64,000 nt of DNA from Haemophilus haemolyticus M19501 (GCF_000222025.1 NZ_AFQO01000003.1:62001-126000); one strand, 5' to 3'; counted from the stretch's first letter, positions 29,119 to 39,303 are shown. The notes: a model not told the origin generated them from the sequence alone. Numbers and translations are program-made.

Positions 29119-30228
29119 ATGACACAACAATATGCTATCGATACTTTATTAGCTCAAGCTGGCAATCGCAGTGATGAGCGTACGGGCGCGGTTTCTGCAC
29201 CAATTTTTCTTTCTACGGCTTATGGTCATTGTGGTATCGGTGAAAGTACGGGATTTGATTACACACGTACCAAAAATCCAACTCGCACAGTATTAGAAGA
29301 AACGATAGCTAAATTAGAGAATGGAGATCGTGGTTTTGCGTTTTCTTCTGGTATGGCTGCAATTCAAGTTTTGATGACGCTTTTTACCGCCCCAGATGAA
29401 TGGATTGTTTCTAGCGATGTGTATGGTGGTACTTATCGATTATTAGATTTTTCTTATAAAAATAACAATAGTGTAAAACCTGTTTATGTTAATACAGCAT
29501 CTGCTTCAGAAATTGAGGCTGCCATTAACCCAAATACGAAAGCGATTTTTATTGAAACCCCATCAAATCCTTTAATGGAAGAATGTGATGTGGTTGAAAT
29601 TGCAAAACTTGCGAAAAAACATAACTTAATGTTGATCGTGGATAATACGTTTCTAACGCCTGTGCTTTCTCGTCCGTTAGATTTAGGTGCGGATGTGGTA
29701 ATTCACAGTGGAACTAAATATATTGCTGGTCATAATGATGCACTTGTTGGGTTGATTGTTGCGAAAGGACAAGCACTTTGTGATCGCATTGCTTATATTC
29801 AAAATGGTGCAGGTGCGGTGCTTTCTCCTTTTGATTCTTGGCTGACTATTCGCGGTATGAAGACCCTTTCTTTGCGTATGAAACGCCATCAAGAAAATGC
29901 ACAAGCTATTGCGGAATTTTTAAGCGCTCAACCACAAGTGGAATCGGTGCTTTATCCAAATAAAGGTGGGATGTTGTCTTTCCGTTTGCAAGATGAAGAT
30001 TGGGTTAATACGTTCTTAAAATCCATCAAATTGATTACTTTTGCAGAAAGTCTAGGCGGCACAGAAAGTTTTATTACTTATCCTGCCACTCAAACTCATA
30101 TGGATATTCCAGAATCCGAGCGTGTAGCTCGTGGGATTACTAATACCTTGTTGCGTTTTTCAGTCGGTATTGAAAATGTAGAAGATATTAAAGCAGACTT
30201 ATTACAGGCTTTTGCAAACTTAAAATAA
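29119..30228 (+). CDS. metB: Cystathionine gamma-synthase (PLP enzyme)
   Basis: Joins an activated homoserine ester with cysteine in methionine synthesis. The 369-residue PLP fold has the lysine motif HSGTKYIAGHNDALVG and ETPSNPLMEE. I chose the ATG at 29119 behind AGAGGA; a TTG 12 codons upstream is in frame but unlikely. MetC and other Cys/Met PLP enzymes share this fold, so lyase activity is the main alternative. A short palindrome (GCTAAACGTTTTTAGC near 29060) lies upstream but is not a recognisable MetJ box. ldhA starts 12 bp downstream. Confidence 0.85.
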   Translation: MTQQYAIDTLLAQAGNRSDERTGAVSAPIFLSTAYGHCGIGESTGFDYTRTKNPTRTVLEETIAKLENGDRGFAFSSGMAAIQVLMTLFTAPDEWIVSSDVYGGTYRLLDFSYKNNNSVKPVYVNTASASEIEAAINPNTKAIFIETPSNPLMEECDVVEIAKLAKKHNLMLIVDNTFLTPVLSRPLDLGADVVIHSGTKYIAGHNDALVGLIVAKGQALCDRIAYIQNGAGAVLSPFDSWLTIRGMKTLSLRMKRHQENAQAIAEFLSAQPQVESVLYPNKGGMLSFRLQDEDWVNTFLKSIKLITFAESLGGTESFITYPATQTHMDIPESERVARGITNTLLRFSVGIENVEDIKADLLQAFANLK

Positions 30229-30240
30229 TTGGAGCAAACC

Positions 30241-31236
30241 ATGAAAATTGCAATCTATAGCACTAAAAGCTATGACCGAAAATATATTGAGCTCATTAAC
30301 GCGAAATATAATTTCGATTTAGAATTTTTTGATTTTATGTTGAACGAGAGCACCGCACGTTTGGCAGAGCATTGCGAAGTAGTATGTATTTTCGTGAATG
30401 ATAATGGTAGCCGAAAAGTATTAGAAAAATTAGCCGCACTTGGCGTGAAAATCGTGGCTTTGCGCTGTGCGGGTTTCAATAATGTTGATTTAAAAGCCGC
30501 TCAAGAATTGGGCATTCAAGTTGTACGAGTTCCCGCTTATTCGCCTGAAGCAGTGGCAGAACATACCATTGGTTTGATGATGACACTGAACCGTCGAATT
30601 CATCGTGCTTATCAGCGTACCCGAGAAGCGAATTTCTCTCTTGAGGGGTTAATTGGTTTCAATATGCACGGACGCACGGTTGGCGTAATCGGAACAGGTA
30701 AAATTGGGATTGCGGTGATGCGAATTTTGAAAGGTTTTGGCATGAATATCTTGGCGTACGATCCTTTCAAAAATCCAGTGGTAGAAGAACTGGGTGGACA
30801 ATACGTTGAATTGGATGAACTTTATGCTAAATCTCATGTGATTACGCTCCATTGCCCAGCAACGCCAGAAAACTATCATTTATTAAATCGCGAGGCTTTT
30901 GCCAAAATGAAAGATGGCGTAATGATCGTTAATACGAGTCGTGGCTCTTTGATTGATACTCAAGCCGCAATTGATGCGTTAAAACAGCGCAAAATCGGGG
31001 CGTTAGGTATGGATGTGTATGAGAATGAACGTGATTTGTTCTTTGAAGATAAGTCTAATGAAGTCATTCAAGATGATATTTTCCGCCGTTTATCTTCTTG
31101 CCATAATGTATTGCTGACAGGTCACCAAGCGTTTTTAACCGAAGAGGCACTAACCAATATTGCGGATGTGACTTTATCAAATGTTTATAAATTGAAATCG
31201 GGCAAAGTGTGTGAAAATATTGTTTTGCCGTCTTAG
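30241..31236 (+). CDS. ldhA: D-lactate dehydrogenase (fermentative)
   Basis: Reduces pyruvate to D-lactate with NADH. A 331-residue D-2-hydroxyacid dehydrogenase with Rossmann motif GVIGTGKIGIAVMRIL, the substrate Arg region ALRCAGFNNVDL, and the catalytic His in LLTGHQAFLTEEAL. The start at 30241 has GGAG upstream; the TTG at 30229 is less likely. It lies 12 bp after metB and may be co-transcribed. Confidence 0.92.
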   Translation: MKIAIYSTKSYDRKYIELINAKYNFDLEFFDFMLNESTARLAEHCEVVCIFVNDNGSRKVLEKLAALGVKIVALRCAGFNNVDLKAAQELGIQVVRVPAYSPEAVAEHTIGLMMTLNRRIHRAYQRTREANFSLEGLIGFNMHGRTVGVIGTGKIGIAVMRILKGFGMNILAYDPFKNPVVEELGGQYVELDELYAKSHVITLHCPATPENYHLLNREAFAKMKDGVMIVNTSRGSLIDTQAAIDALKQRKIGALGMDVYENERDLFFEDKSNEVIQDDIFRRLSSCHNVLLTGHQAFLTEEALTNIADVTLSNVYKLKSGKVCENIVLPS

Positions 31237-31355
31237 CTTTTGGCAATTAAAACGATTAGTTTACATTTTTTAAAACGGTGTTATTCTGCACCGCACTTGT
31301 AAGTTTAAAAAAAGCCCTTATATAGGGATTCCATTCACAAAATAAGGAAAACAAA

Positions 31356-31679
31356 ATGAGCGAAGTATTACACATTAATGACGCAGATTTTGAAAGTGTT
31401 GTAGTTAATTCAGATATCCCCGTTTTATTAGACTTTTGGGCACCTTGGTGTGGTCCTTGCAAAATGATTGCTCCAGTGTTAGATGAACTTGCGCCTGAAT
31501 TTGCTGGTAAAGTTAAAATCGTGAAAATGAATGTGGATGATAACCAAGCAACCCCAGCACAATTTGGTGTTCGTAGTATCCCAACATTATTATTGATTAA
31601 AAATGGTCAAGTTGTTGCAACTCAAGTTGGTGCATTACCAAAAACTCAATTGGCTAACTTCATTAACCAACATATTTAA
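31356..31679 (+). CDS. trxA: Thioredoxin 1
   Basis: A 107-residue cytosolic dithiol reductant with active site WCGPCK and the cis-Pro region [18 protein letters not shown] precedes the start. A terminator with a perfect 8-bp stem follows. Confidence 0.96.
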   Translation: MSEVLHINDADFESVVVNSDIPVLLDFWAPWCGPCKMIAPVLDELAPEFAGKVKIVKMNVDDNQATPAQFGVRSIPTLLLIKNGQVVATQVGALPKTQLANFINQHI

Positions 31680-31720
31680 TCGTTGCTTAAAGCTATAAGT
31701 AACTTTAGCGCATTGATAAG

Positions 31721-31747
31721 ATTGCCCCTTAATGGGGCAATTTTTTT
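31721..31747 (+). terminator. Terminator of trxA
   Basis: ATTGCCCC-TTAA-GGGGCAAT followed by seven T's. Confidence 0.9.
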
Positions 31748-31779
31748 GTCTAAAATTTTGATGAACGAGCTGATGAGAA

Positions 31780-32244
31780 TCAAAGTACTTGCTCAAATTC
31801 TATATTTAAAGGAAAGGCTTTGGTTATCGTGTTGTAAATAAAACAACAGCGTAATGCATTTTGTGTGAGTTGTGTGAAGGTTTCATCGGTTAAATCTGAT
31901 GAAATAAAAATTTTAATTTTTCCGTCATTAATGACAGGCTGCTCACTATAGCCGCGAACGCCAAGTAGGGTTAAAGGATTGGCTAGGTTGAGCCAAATTT
32001 TTCCTTCCATTTCTACAATATCGGCACGTTGTTGAGCAAAATGTGCTTTTACACTGCTCAAAATGCCACCTAAAATAGAAACAGCAAAATAATCCACCGC
32101 ACTTTTTTGTAACGATTGGTTATCGAAATTGACTTGTGAATAGAGCGAAATGCTGTCATTCGGTGTGAATAATTTAATTTCTTCTCCGCGTAATACGGCT
32201 CGATATTTAGCGGTAAAACATTCACTTTCGGGTACGTTATACAT
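31780..32244 (-). CDS. OsmC-like protein
   Basis: A 154-residue protein whose pattern (LYSQVNFDNQSLQKSAVDYFAVS..., then IFISSDLTDETFTQL and a final Cys-Cys in LRCCFIYNT) suggests the OsmC/Ohr thiol-peroxidase fold. The usual pair of widely spaced catalytic cysteines is not obvious, so peroxidase activity is doubtful. It overlaps the 3' end of the MetE-like gene by 8 bp, so the two are translationally coupled. It is the last of four genes of one set. Confidence 0.5.
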   Translation of the reverse strand: MYNVPESECFTAKYRAVLRGEEIKLFTPNDSISLYSQVNFDNQSLQKSAVDYFAVSILGGILSSVKAHFAQQRADIVEMEGKIWLNLANPLTLLGVRGYSEQPVINDGKIKIFISSDLTDETFTQLTQNALRCCFIYNTITKAFPLNIEFEQVL

Positions 32245-33406
32245 AACGTTCCCTCAATATTGATTTTGCTTCATTTAATACCTTAAGTTTGGCTTCAATA
32301 ATGTCAAATCCATTTAAAGGGCGGTTAGAAAAAGTGGCAAATCCACAATCTGGATTTAGCCAAATTTGCTCTGGTGGAAGATAATTTAAGGCTTTTTCTG
32401 CTCGTTGAACAATCTGATCTATGGTTTCTACCTCATCAGAACGAGGATTGATGACGCCTAAGCCTAAAATACATTTTTGTCTTAAGATTTCACTTTCTAA
32501 TAACGAACTTAATTCTCCCGCTCTTGGCGTAGAAAATTCGAGCATTAAAATATCAGGTAATGCCGATTCAAATAAATCCACTAATGATGTATAGGGCCCG
32601 TGCAGTAATACGCTTTCATCTTTGCTCCAGTTGCCACGGCATACATGTAGTGCGGTTTTGATATTTTTATTTCTTGCATACTCAAAGATTTGAGTAATTA
32701 AACTTTTTGCAAAATGTAGTTCCGCAGCAAAATCTTGTTTTTCGCTTAACGCCGCACACATAAATGAACGTGTTTGATGATGGCTAAAAATAACTTCTGT
32801 CAAAACAGGCTCATCAAATTGAACTACGCTTACGCCTAGCTCACACAAATGATCAATTTCTTGCTTTAAGATAGCGACAACATCTTTTGCCATTTCTTCT
32901 TTTGATGAATAATGTTGCCCTGACACAGGCGAAAGCCACATGGAGCGAGCCATTAAGTAAGGTCCTGGCAAGGTTGCTTTAATTGGCTGCTTAGTTAGAT
33001 TTTTCAGTAGTAGCATCTCATCTGCTACCAAAGATTGTTTGTAGCTAATTTTTCCCACGCAAATAGCATTTTTTATGGAAAGTGCGGGAACATCCAAGGT
33101 TTCTAGCATTGACTCAAAAATTTGCTTTTCTTTAATGTGATCGAGCATTTCACTCATGCTCATTAAGGTCGCGCCTTGAATTTTTTGTGCAATAAAAGAA
33201 AGGTAATTGTCGCGAAGTAATTCGCCACTCGTGATGATATCAATGCCAGTTCGTTGTTGAAGTTCGACAATTTGTTTTGTTTCTTGAATAACCAGTTGAT
33301 TAAGTTCTGCTGTGGTTATTTTTCCGAGTGCATGTTTTTTACGCGCCATTAAAAGTGCTTGGCTGCGAGGCATAGAGCCTAAAAGGGAAGTAGTGAAAGG
33401 TTTCAT
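32237..33406 (-). CDS. MetE C-terminal-domain-like zinc methyltransferase
   Basis: A 389-residue protein matching only the catalytic C-terminal half of cobalamin-independent methionine synthase. The zinc ligands are intact: His and Cys in ALHVCRGNWS, Glu in LMLEFSTPRAG and Cys in WLNPDCGFATFSNRPL. The N-terminal folate-binding half of MetE is absent, so the methyl donor is probably not methyltetrahydrofolate. Stand-alone proteins of this kind move methyl or alkyl groups to or from thiols. Its partners here point to a small sulfur-compound pathway, which is inference. Confidence 0.7.
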   Translation of the reverse strand: MKPFTTSLLGSMPRSQALLMARKKHALGKITTAELNQLVIQETKQIVELQQRTGIDIITSGELLRDNYLSFIAQKIQGATLMSMSEMLDHIKEKQIFESMLETLDVPALSIKNAICVGKISYKQSLVADEMLLLKNLTKQPIKATLPGPYLMARSMWLSPVSGQHYSSKEEMAKDVVAILKQEIDHLCELGVSVVQFDEPVLTEVIFSHHQTRSFMCAALSEKQDFAAELHFAKSLITQIFEYARNKNIKTALHVCRGNWSKDESVLLHGPYTSLVDLFESALPDILMLEFSTPRAGELSSLLESEILRQKCILGLGVINPRSDEVETIDQIVQRAEKALNYLPPEQIWLNPDCGFATFSNRPLNGFDIIEAKLKVLNEAKSILRERYV

Positions 33407-33459
33407 AGAAAATCCACAATGATGGGCGTTTATTACACGCCCATCATGACATATTGATC

Positions 33460-34266
33460 TTAAAAGAATTTTAAATATTCATTGGCAGCTTGTAATTGAC
33501 CAAAACCTTTTGTTCTGCCTGCAACCCAACGTTTTAATCCTTCCAAATCCATCATTTCTTTATGTTCTGGATTGTTGTAATCCATTTTGAACAAGGTTTC
33601 GGTGAATGCATTGAATTTGGTTTCATCTAATCCCACGCGTCCACTGAAAATACAATGGTCAAATGATGGTGTTTTTGCAAGTACTCGAACTGTTGCAGGA
33701 TCGAGCGTGCCATCTTTTGTCCAACGTTCAAAGTTGAAATCTAACATCCATGTTGCCGCGACTTGGCGATCTTTTAATGCATTGGCTGCATCTAATTCAC
33801 CGCCTACATGATCACCGTGCAAACCAACACCCACATCAAAGCGTTTTTCTACATAATCTTGACCAAATTCCAAGCCATGTTGATGTAAAAACTCGATAGG
33901 AATTAACCGCGCTTGTGGTGAATCAATTGCACCAAAAGCAATAGTTTTATTTTTTAAATCTTCAATCGATTGGATAGTTGGATCATTAACAACCAAATAG
34001 CTTTGACGATCTTGGTCGGTATCACGCATGGCACCATTTAAGGTTTTACCACCACTACGTAAGTAACCATCTAACCAAGCTAGAGGAGAGTTCCACGCTA
34101 CATCAATTTCATTATTGAGTAACGCATCAACTTGTCCTTTGTAGTCTTTGAAATACACGGGTTCAATAGGGAAGCCCTCTTTTTCGAAAAAGTCTGCAAT
34201 AATGCCCCAAATAACCGTCACTTGTGGAGCGTAGATTACCGCCCCGATTTTTAATTTCTCACTCAT
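33460..34266 (-). CDS. PhnD/NMT1-like binding-protein fold without signal peptide
   Basis: A 268-residue type II periplasmic-binding-protein fold (IGAVIYAPQVTVIWGIIADF, later NNEIDVAWNSPLAWLDGYL and KTIAFGAIDSPQARLIP), similar to phosphonate/phosphite binding proteins. The N-terminus MSEKLKIGAVIYAP has no signal peptide, and no permease or ATPase gene is nearby. It is therefore probably cytosolic, acting as a ligand carrier or enzyme rather than a transporter part. It lies 13 bp after the flavoenzyme gene and 53 bp before the MetE-like gene. Confidence 0.65.
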   Translation of the reverse strand: MSEKLKIGAVIYAPQVTVIWGIIADFFEKEGFPIEPVYFKDYKGQVDALLNNEIDVAWNSPLAWLDGYLRSGGKTLNGAMRDTDQDRQSYLVVNDPTIQSIEDLKNKTIAFGAIDSPQARLIPIEFLHQHGLEFGQDYVEKRFDVGVGLHGDHVGGELDAANALKDRQVAATWMLDFNFERWTKDGTLDPATVRVLAKTPSFDHCIFSGRVGLDETKFNAFTETLFKMDYNNPEHKEMMDLEGLKRWVAGRTKGFGQLQAANEYLKFF

Positions 34267-34279
34267 TTTTTACCGCACT

Positions 34280-35407
34280 TTATGGAATTTGTTGTCCTGT
34301 AATAGCTTTACCTAACCAAATATTTAGCACATCGACACTTGGCGCCATCACTTGGCTTGCTAATGCATCGCGTAAATAGCGTTCCATAGGCCCCATTTTG
34401 TTATAAGCTTTGCCACCGCCAATACGCATACCAATTTGAGCAAGAGTAATCGCATTTTCACTTGCAAGAATACGGGCAGCTAATAATTTAGCCAAGGCAT
34501 CAGTATCCCCTTCTGTGGCTGCACGAGCCGCATCTCGCGTAGCACATACAGCAGCGTTTGTATTTGCATAGATTTTAGCTAAGTGAATTTGCACGGTTTC
34601 GATTTCAGCTAATGCAGTGCCAGATGTGTATTTACGCTGTGTTGAATGTTTAATTGCCTCAGTAAGTACGGCTTTACAGACGCCGCTATAGACAGCAGCC
34701 AAACCACAAATAAAGGCTGGCGCAATGCCACTAAATACTTGTTCTGCACCTGCGCCAACTTCGCCAATACGCCAGCTACGATCTAATGGCATATCGGTCA
34801 TTCGCATAAAGCAAGAGACATTGCTACGCATACCTAAGCCATTCCAGCTATCGGCTTCAAAAGTTAAGCCTTGAGTACCAAGTGGAAGCACCCAGTTATC
34901 AATAGTTTCACCATTTTCCGAAGGCAAAAGCGCTAAATAATAAGAGGCATAATTGCCCGATGTCACCATGGATTTTAAGCCATTGAATACTGCATGTTCA
35001 GCATTAAATTGTGCGGTTGCATCGGTAATATAGAAGTGAGTCCCCGTGCCTAATTCACTATAGGCGAGTGCGGCAAAGGTTTGATTTTGAACAATATCAG
35101 AAAAGATTTTTTGTTTGAGTTGATCGCTGCCGAATAGATTTAAACAATTCACTGCAACGTTACTCATCATGTAACAGAGACCAGCAGAGGCTGAACTTTC
35201 AGCTAATGCCATACAGACTTCAGCGTGTTCTTTTAGGGTTAATCCCATTCCGCCGTATTCTTTTGGAATTAAAAGTGAAAACCAACCAGCTTTACCTAAT
35301 TCCTTAAATGCCTGAATAGGAAATTCTTTTTTTTGATCGAGTTCGTCGGCGTAAGGCTCAATAAACTGTTCCGCTAACTTTCTCACCTGAGTATAGATTT
35401 GCGACAT
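34280..35407 (-). CDS. Acyl-CoA-dehydrogenase-like flavoenzyme
   Basis: A 375-residue protein with the acyl-CoA dehydrogenase fold: helical N-terminus with IPKEYGGMGLTLKEHAEVCM, a beta domain (FAALAYSELGTGTHFY) and a helical C-domain with QIGMRIGGGKAYNK. H. influenzae is not known for fatty-acid beta-oxidation, so a fatty acyl-CoA substrate is unlikely. Related enzymes include DszC/SfnC-type flavin monooxygenases acting on organosulfur compounds. It heads the four-gene minus-strand set; a CRP-like site lies about 105 bp upstream. Confidence 0.7.
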   Translation of the reverse strand: MSQIYTQVRKLAEQFIEPYADELDQKKEFPIQAFKELGKAGWFSLLIPKEYGGMGLTLKEHAEVCMALAESSASAGLCYMMSNVAVNCLNLFGSDQLKQKIFSDIVQNQTFAALAYSELGTGTHFYITDATAQFNAEHAVFNGLKSMVTSGNYASYYLALLPSENGETIDNWVLPLGTQGLTFEADSWNGLGMRSNVSCFMRMTDMPLDRSWRIGEVGAGAEQVFSGIAPAFICGLAAVYSGVCKAVLTEAIKHSTQRKYTSGTALAEIETVQIHLAKIYANTNAAVCATRDAARAATEGDTDALAKLLAARILASENAITLAQIGMRIGGGKAYNKMGPMERYLRDALASQVMAPSVDVLNIWLGKAITGQQIP

Positions 35408-35504
35408 AATATATCCTTATTGTGTGTTGAGAAAAACTTTCTACGAGGCGGATATTATTATGCTCAGTTTCTTTTTTCTAGTATTTAATTCAAAATAATT
35501 TCAG

Positions 35505-35526
35505 TAATGTGACGTGGATCAAGAAA
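35505..35526. promoter_or_regulatory. CRP-like site upstream of the four-gene flavoenzyme set
   Basis: AATGTGACGTGGATCAAGAA: TGTGA, six bases, TCAAG. It overlaps the end of the tatD-like gene and is centred about 108 bp before the flavoenzyme start. Confidence 0.4.
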
Positions 35527-36307
35527 AAATCTGGCAAGCATTTTCCCATGTAACTTTTTTAATCAATTCAGCAGGTTCATTTCTTAAGGCGCAAAGAGCT
35601 TTAAAACTTTCCACAATACGTTCTGGTCGATTAGGTTGGCCTTGAAAACCAAATACAGGCATATCTGGACTGTCTGTTTCCAACACTAAGGCATCAAGCG
35701 GCAACTTCGCGATTGCTTGACGAGTTTTATTGGCGCGTTCATAAGTGATAGTGCCGCCAACCCCGATTTTATAACCTAAATCAACAAAGCGTTTTGCTTG
35801 ATCGTAGCTTCCTGAAAAACCGTGTACCACGCCAAGTTTAGATAATGGAATACGTTTTAAAAAAGTAAAAATTTGATCATGGGTTTTTCGACTGTGAATA
35901 TTGACCGGTAAATTAAATTGCTTTGCCAAATAAAGTTGGCTTTCAAAAAAATGACATTGTTTTGCCCAAAGTTTATCGGTGAGCAAATCGGGAATTGCGC
36001 GTTCCAAACCAATTTCTGCCACCGCCGTGCAATTTGCATCACGATTTTTTAAGGCTTGTTCTAACAGAATTAAATCATTTTCAGCGTGTTCTTTAATATA
36101 AAGAGGATGGAGCCCAAGCCCATAGCACAAATTATCAGGAAAAAGTGCGGTCATATTTTGGATTGTTTTAAAATCAGCTTCTTTCACCGCCACAATCAGT
36201 ATTTTTTGCACATCGGCTTTCTTAGCATTATCAATAAGCTGTGACAACGGCTCCCCAGTAAATTGTTGGAGATAATCGAGATGCGTGTGAGTGTCGAAGA
36301 AAGGCAT
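35519..36307 (-). CDS. TatD-family metal-dependent DNase/hydrolase
   Basis: About 262 residues with TatD metal motifs: FFDTHTHLDYL at the N-terminus, VAEIGLE, VNIHSRKTHDQIF, VVHGFSGS and LVLETDSPDMP. Family members are 3'-5' deoxyribonucleases with roles in repair. I prefer the ATG at 36307 because AAGGA lies eight bases upstream; an ATG two codons earlier would be too close to it. YjjV-like is the best subgroup guess. Confidence 0.85.
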   Translation of the reverse strand: MPFFDTHTHLDYLQQFTGEPLSQLIDNAKKADVQKILIVAVKEADFKTIQNMTALFPDNLCYGLGLHPLYIKEHAENDLILLEQALKNRDANCTAVAEIGLERAIPDLLTDKLWAKQCHFFESQLYLAKQFNLPVNIHSRKTHDQIFTFLKRIPLSKLGVVHGFSGSYDQAKRFVDLGYKIGVGGTITYERANKTRQAIAKLPLDALVLETDSPDMPVFGFQGQPNRPERIVESFKALCALRNEPAELIKKVTWENACQIFS

Positions 36308-36360
36308 GAGCATTTTCCTTTAGGTCGATAAAAATGGCGGAATTTATCCGCCATTCACCA

Positions 36361-36870
36361 TTATTCTACTGAAACCGATGTAATCACTACATCTTCAGTT
36401 GGAACATCTTGATGAAAGCCTTTATTGCCTGTTTTCACTTTTTTGATTTTATCCACAACATCCATACCTTCAACCACTTCACCAAATACCGCATAGCCCC
36501 ATTCTTGAACGACTTCGCGACCAAACATTTCTTTTGAACGATAATTTAAGAAATCATTGTCTGCCACGTTAATGAAAAATTGTGCTGTCGCTGAATGTGG
36601 ATCTGACGTGCGTGCCATTGCAATGGTTCCACGTTTGTTACTTAAACGATTGTTCGCTTCATTTTGGATTGGTGCGTTGGTTGCTTTTTCGCGCATACCG
36701 CTTTCCATACCACCACCTTGAATCATAAAGCCATCAATAACACGGTGAAAAATTGTGTTATTATAAAAACCTTCTTTGCAGTAATTTAAGAAGTTTTCTG
36801 CTGTAACTGGAGCTTTATCAAAATCCAATTTAATTTTAATGTCGCCAAAGTTTGTGTGTAACGTAACCAT
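36361..36870 (-). CDS. ppiB: Cytosolic peptidyl-prolyl cis-trans isomerase B (cyclophilin)
   Basis: A 169-residue cyclophilin without signal peptide. Hallmarks are [19 protein letters not shown], the [18 protein letters not shown] segment with the active-site residues, and [14 protein letters not shown]. It speeds proline isomerisation in folding. It is divergent from cysS. Confidence 0.95.
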   Translation of the reverse strand: MVTLHTNFGDIKIKLDFDKAPVTAENFLNYCKEGFYNNTIFHRVIDGFMIQGGGMESGMREKATNAPIQNEANNRLSNKRGTIAMARTSDPHSATAQFFINVADNDFLNYRSKEMFGREVVQEWGYAVFGEVVEGMDVVDKIKKVKTGNKGFHQDVPTEDVVITSVSVE

Positions 36871-36972
36871 TTTGTTTTCCTTCTGAAAAATTAAGGGTCG
36901 TATTATTCCACAATCGAGGTAAAAGTGCTATAAAAGTGCGGTTTGTTTTTATTTCATTTTACGAGCTTAAAA

Positions 36973-38352
36973 ATGCTAAAAATTTTCAATACCTTAACGA
37001 GAGAAAAAGAAATCTTTAAACCTATCCACGAAAATAAAGTGGGAATGTATGTTTGTGGCGTCACTGTTTATGATTTGTGCCATATCGGTCATGGACGCAC
37101 TTTTGTGTGTTTTGATGTGATTGCTCGTTACTTACGTTCTTTGGGTTACGATTTAACTTATGTGCGCAATATTACGGACGTAGATGACAAAATTATTAAA
37201 CGTGCGTTAGAAAACAAAGAAACCTGCGATCAACTTGTGGACCGCATGGTGCAAGAAATGTATAAAGATTTTGATGCACTTAATGTCTTACGCCCTGATT
37301 TTGAGCCTCGTGCGACTCATCATATTCCAGAAATTATTGAAATTGTGGAAAAATTGATTAAACGCGGACATGCTTATGTTGCGGATAATGGCGATGTGAT
37401 GTTTGATGTGGAAAGTTTTAAAGAATACGGCAAATTATCTCGTCAAGATCTTGAGCAATTACAAGCTGGTGCACGTATTGAAATCAATGAAATCAAGAAA
37501 AATCCAATGGATTTCGTGCTTTGGAAAATGTCGAAAGAAAACGAGCCAAGTTGGGCTTCTCCTTGGGGCGCTGGTCGTCCAGGTTGGCATATTGAATGTT
37601 CTGCAATGAACTGCAAACAGCTTGGCGAACATTTTGATATTCACGGTGGTGGCTCTGATTTAATGTTCCCTCACCACGAAAATGAAATCGCGCAATCTTG
37701 CTGTGCGCATGGTGGCCAATATGTGAATTATTGGATCCATTCCGGCATGATTATGGTGGATAAAGAAAAAATGTCGAAATCCCTCGGCAATTTCTTCACA
37801 ATTCGTGATGTATTAAACCACTACAATGCAGAAGCGGTACGTTATTTCTTACTAACGGCACAATATCGTAGCCAACTCAATTACAGTGAAGAAAACTTGA
37901 ATTTAGCGCAAGGTGCGTTGGAACGTTTATACACGGCTTTACGCGGAACGGATCAAAGTGCGGTTGCTTTTGGCGGAGAAAATTTTGTGGAAGCCTTCCG
38001 TGAAGCAATGGATGATGATTTTAATACGCCAAATGCACTTTCTGTTTTATTCGAAATGGCGCGTGAAATTAACAAATTAAAAACAGAAGATGTTGAGAAA
38101 GCCAATGGACTTGCCGCGCGTTTGCGTGAATTGGGTGCGATTTTAGGATTACTTCAACAAGAACCGGAGAAATTCTTACAAGCAGGTTCTGACGATGATG
38201 AAGTAGCAAAAATTGAAGCGCTGATTAAACAACGCAATGAGGCCCGCGCTGCTAAAGATTGGTCTGCCGCAGATGCAGCGCGTAATGAGCTTACCGTTAT
38301 GGGTATCGTATTAGAAGATGGGCCGAATGGAACAACTTGGCGTAAGCAATAA
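36973..38352 (+). CDS. cysS: Cysteinyl-tRNA synthetase
   Basis: A 459-residue class I synthetase. HIGH motif in [15 protein letters not shown] motif in [11 protein letters not shown], and zinc ligands CGVTVYD, ECSAMNC and [12 protein letters not shown] chose the ATG at 36973, which gives the standard length and MLKIFNTLT start. A bidirectional terminator separates it from the convergent DUF455 gene. Confidence 0.97.
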   Translation: MLKIFNTLTREKEIFKPIHENKVGMYVCGVTVYDLCHIGHGRTFVCFDVIARYLRSLGYDLTYVRNITDVDDKIIKRALENKETCDQLVDRMVQEMYKDFDALNVLRPDFEPRATHHIPEIIEIVEKLIKRGHAYVADNGDVMFDVESFKEYGKLSRQDLEQLQAGARIEINEIKKNPMDFVLWKMSKENEPSWASPWGAGRPGWHIECSAMNCKQLGEHFDIHGGGSDLMFPHHENEIAQSCCAHGGQYVNYWIHSGMIMVDKEKMSKSLGNFFTIRDVLNHYNAEAVRYFLLTAQYRSQLNYSEENLNLAQGALERLYTALRGTDQSAVAFGGENFVEAFREAMDDDFNTPNALSVLFEMAREINKLKTEDVEKANGLAARLRELGAILGLLQQEPEKFLQAGSDDDEVAKIEALIKQRNEARAAKDWSAADAARNELTVMGIVLEDGPNGTTWRKQ

Positions 38353-38377
38353 ATTCAAATGTTAAATTAATTTCATT

Positions 38378-38420
38378 AAAAAGACTAAGTTCAGAATGTA
38401 ATAGAACTTAGTCTTTTTAT
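38378..38420. terminator. Bidirectional terminator between cysS and the DUF455 gene
   Basis: Fourteen-base stem AAAAGACTAAGTTC/GAACTTAGTCTTTT with A and T runs on the two sides. Confidence 0.85.
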
Positions 38421-38426
38421 TTTTCA

Positions 38427-39293
38427 TCATTTCTTAATATAGGATTTTAATGTTTGTTCCACTTCATAAATCCAATCCAACTCATGTTGAGTGAAACCCG
38501 CTTGAATGCGAGCATCGGTATTAATGACACCTTTAAAAATTACAATACGATATTTGTGTAAAAGCTCTGTAAAGCATTTCATCGCATCCAAACCCCGTTT
38601 TTTAGAAAGTGCGTGATACCAATGGTTGCCGATATACACATGGCCAATTTCATCGCACAAAATAATATCTAATATGTTCACTGCGGCAAAATCTTTACGT
38701 TGTGCGATTTTTTCTTGCAGAACAGGTGTTGCATCGAGGCCGCGTGCTTCTAATACACGAGGAACTAACGCCATTCGTTCCCAAATATCGTGCGCGGTGG
38801 CTTGCGCCATTTCCCATAATCCGGCATGGGCTTCAAAATCACCATATTGATAACCCAATGTTTTCAAATGTTCATTGACTAAGGAAAAATGCGTGCTTTC
38901 TTCACGAGCGACACGCAGCCAATCTTTCACAAAAGCCAAACCTTCACCAAGTTCTTCTTGTGCATTACGCCCGAATCGCCAAGCCGCATCTAAGCCTAAA
39001 TTAATCGCATTAAACTCAATATGTGCGATAGCGTGCAATGTTGCTGCATAGCCTTCTTCTGTGGCAAAAGAACGTTTAGGCACATCTTTCGGTGCAACTA
39101 AGAGCGGTTTTTCAGGAAAAGCGGCAATATTATCTTGCGGCACAACTTCGGGAAAATCTTCTAATTTTATCAACTGAATTTGTGGCAGAAGATTATCGTA
39201 GAGATCATTAACTAAACGACATTTTTCTTGTGGATTAGCTGTTTTTAGTGCGGTTTCAACTTGTTGCCAAAATAGTGTAATAAGTGCGGTCAT
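38427..39293 (-). CDS. DUF455 ferritin-like protein
   Basis: A 288-residue protein with the DUF455 pattern: HAIAHIEFNAINLGLDAAWR, VAREESTHFSLVNEHL and LCDEIGHVYIGNHW carry the Glu/His ligands of a di-iron ferritin-like helical bundle. Related proteins include the hydroxylase MiaE, but the substrate is unknown. It lies 10 bp after tesB on the same strand. Confidence 0.75.
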   Translation of the reverse strand: MTALITLFWQQVETALKTANPQEKCRLVNDLYDNLLPQIQLIKLEDFPEVVPQDNIAAFPEKPLLVAPKDVPKRSFATEEGYAATLHAIAHIEFNAINLGLDAAWRFGRNAQEELGEGLAFVKDWLRVAREESTHFSLVNEHLKTLGYQYGDFEAHAGLWEMAQATAHDIWERMALVPRVLEARGLDATPVLQEKIAQRKDFAAVNILDIILCDEIGHVYIGNHWYHALSKKRGLDAMKCFTELLHKYRIVIFKGVINTDARIQAGFTQHELDWIYEVEQTLKSYIKK

Positions 39294-39303
39294 TTTTTCT
39301 CTC

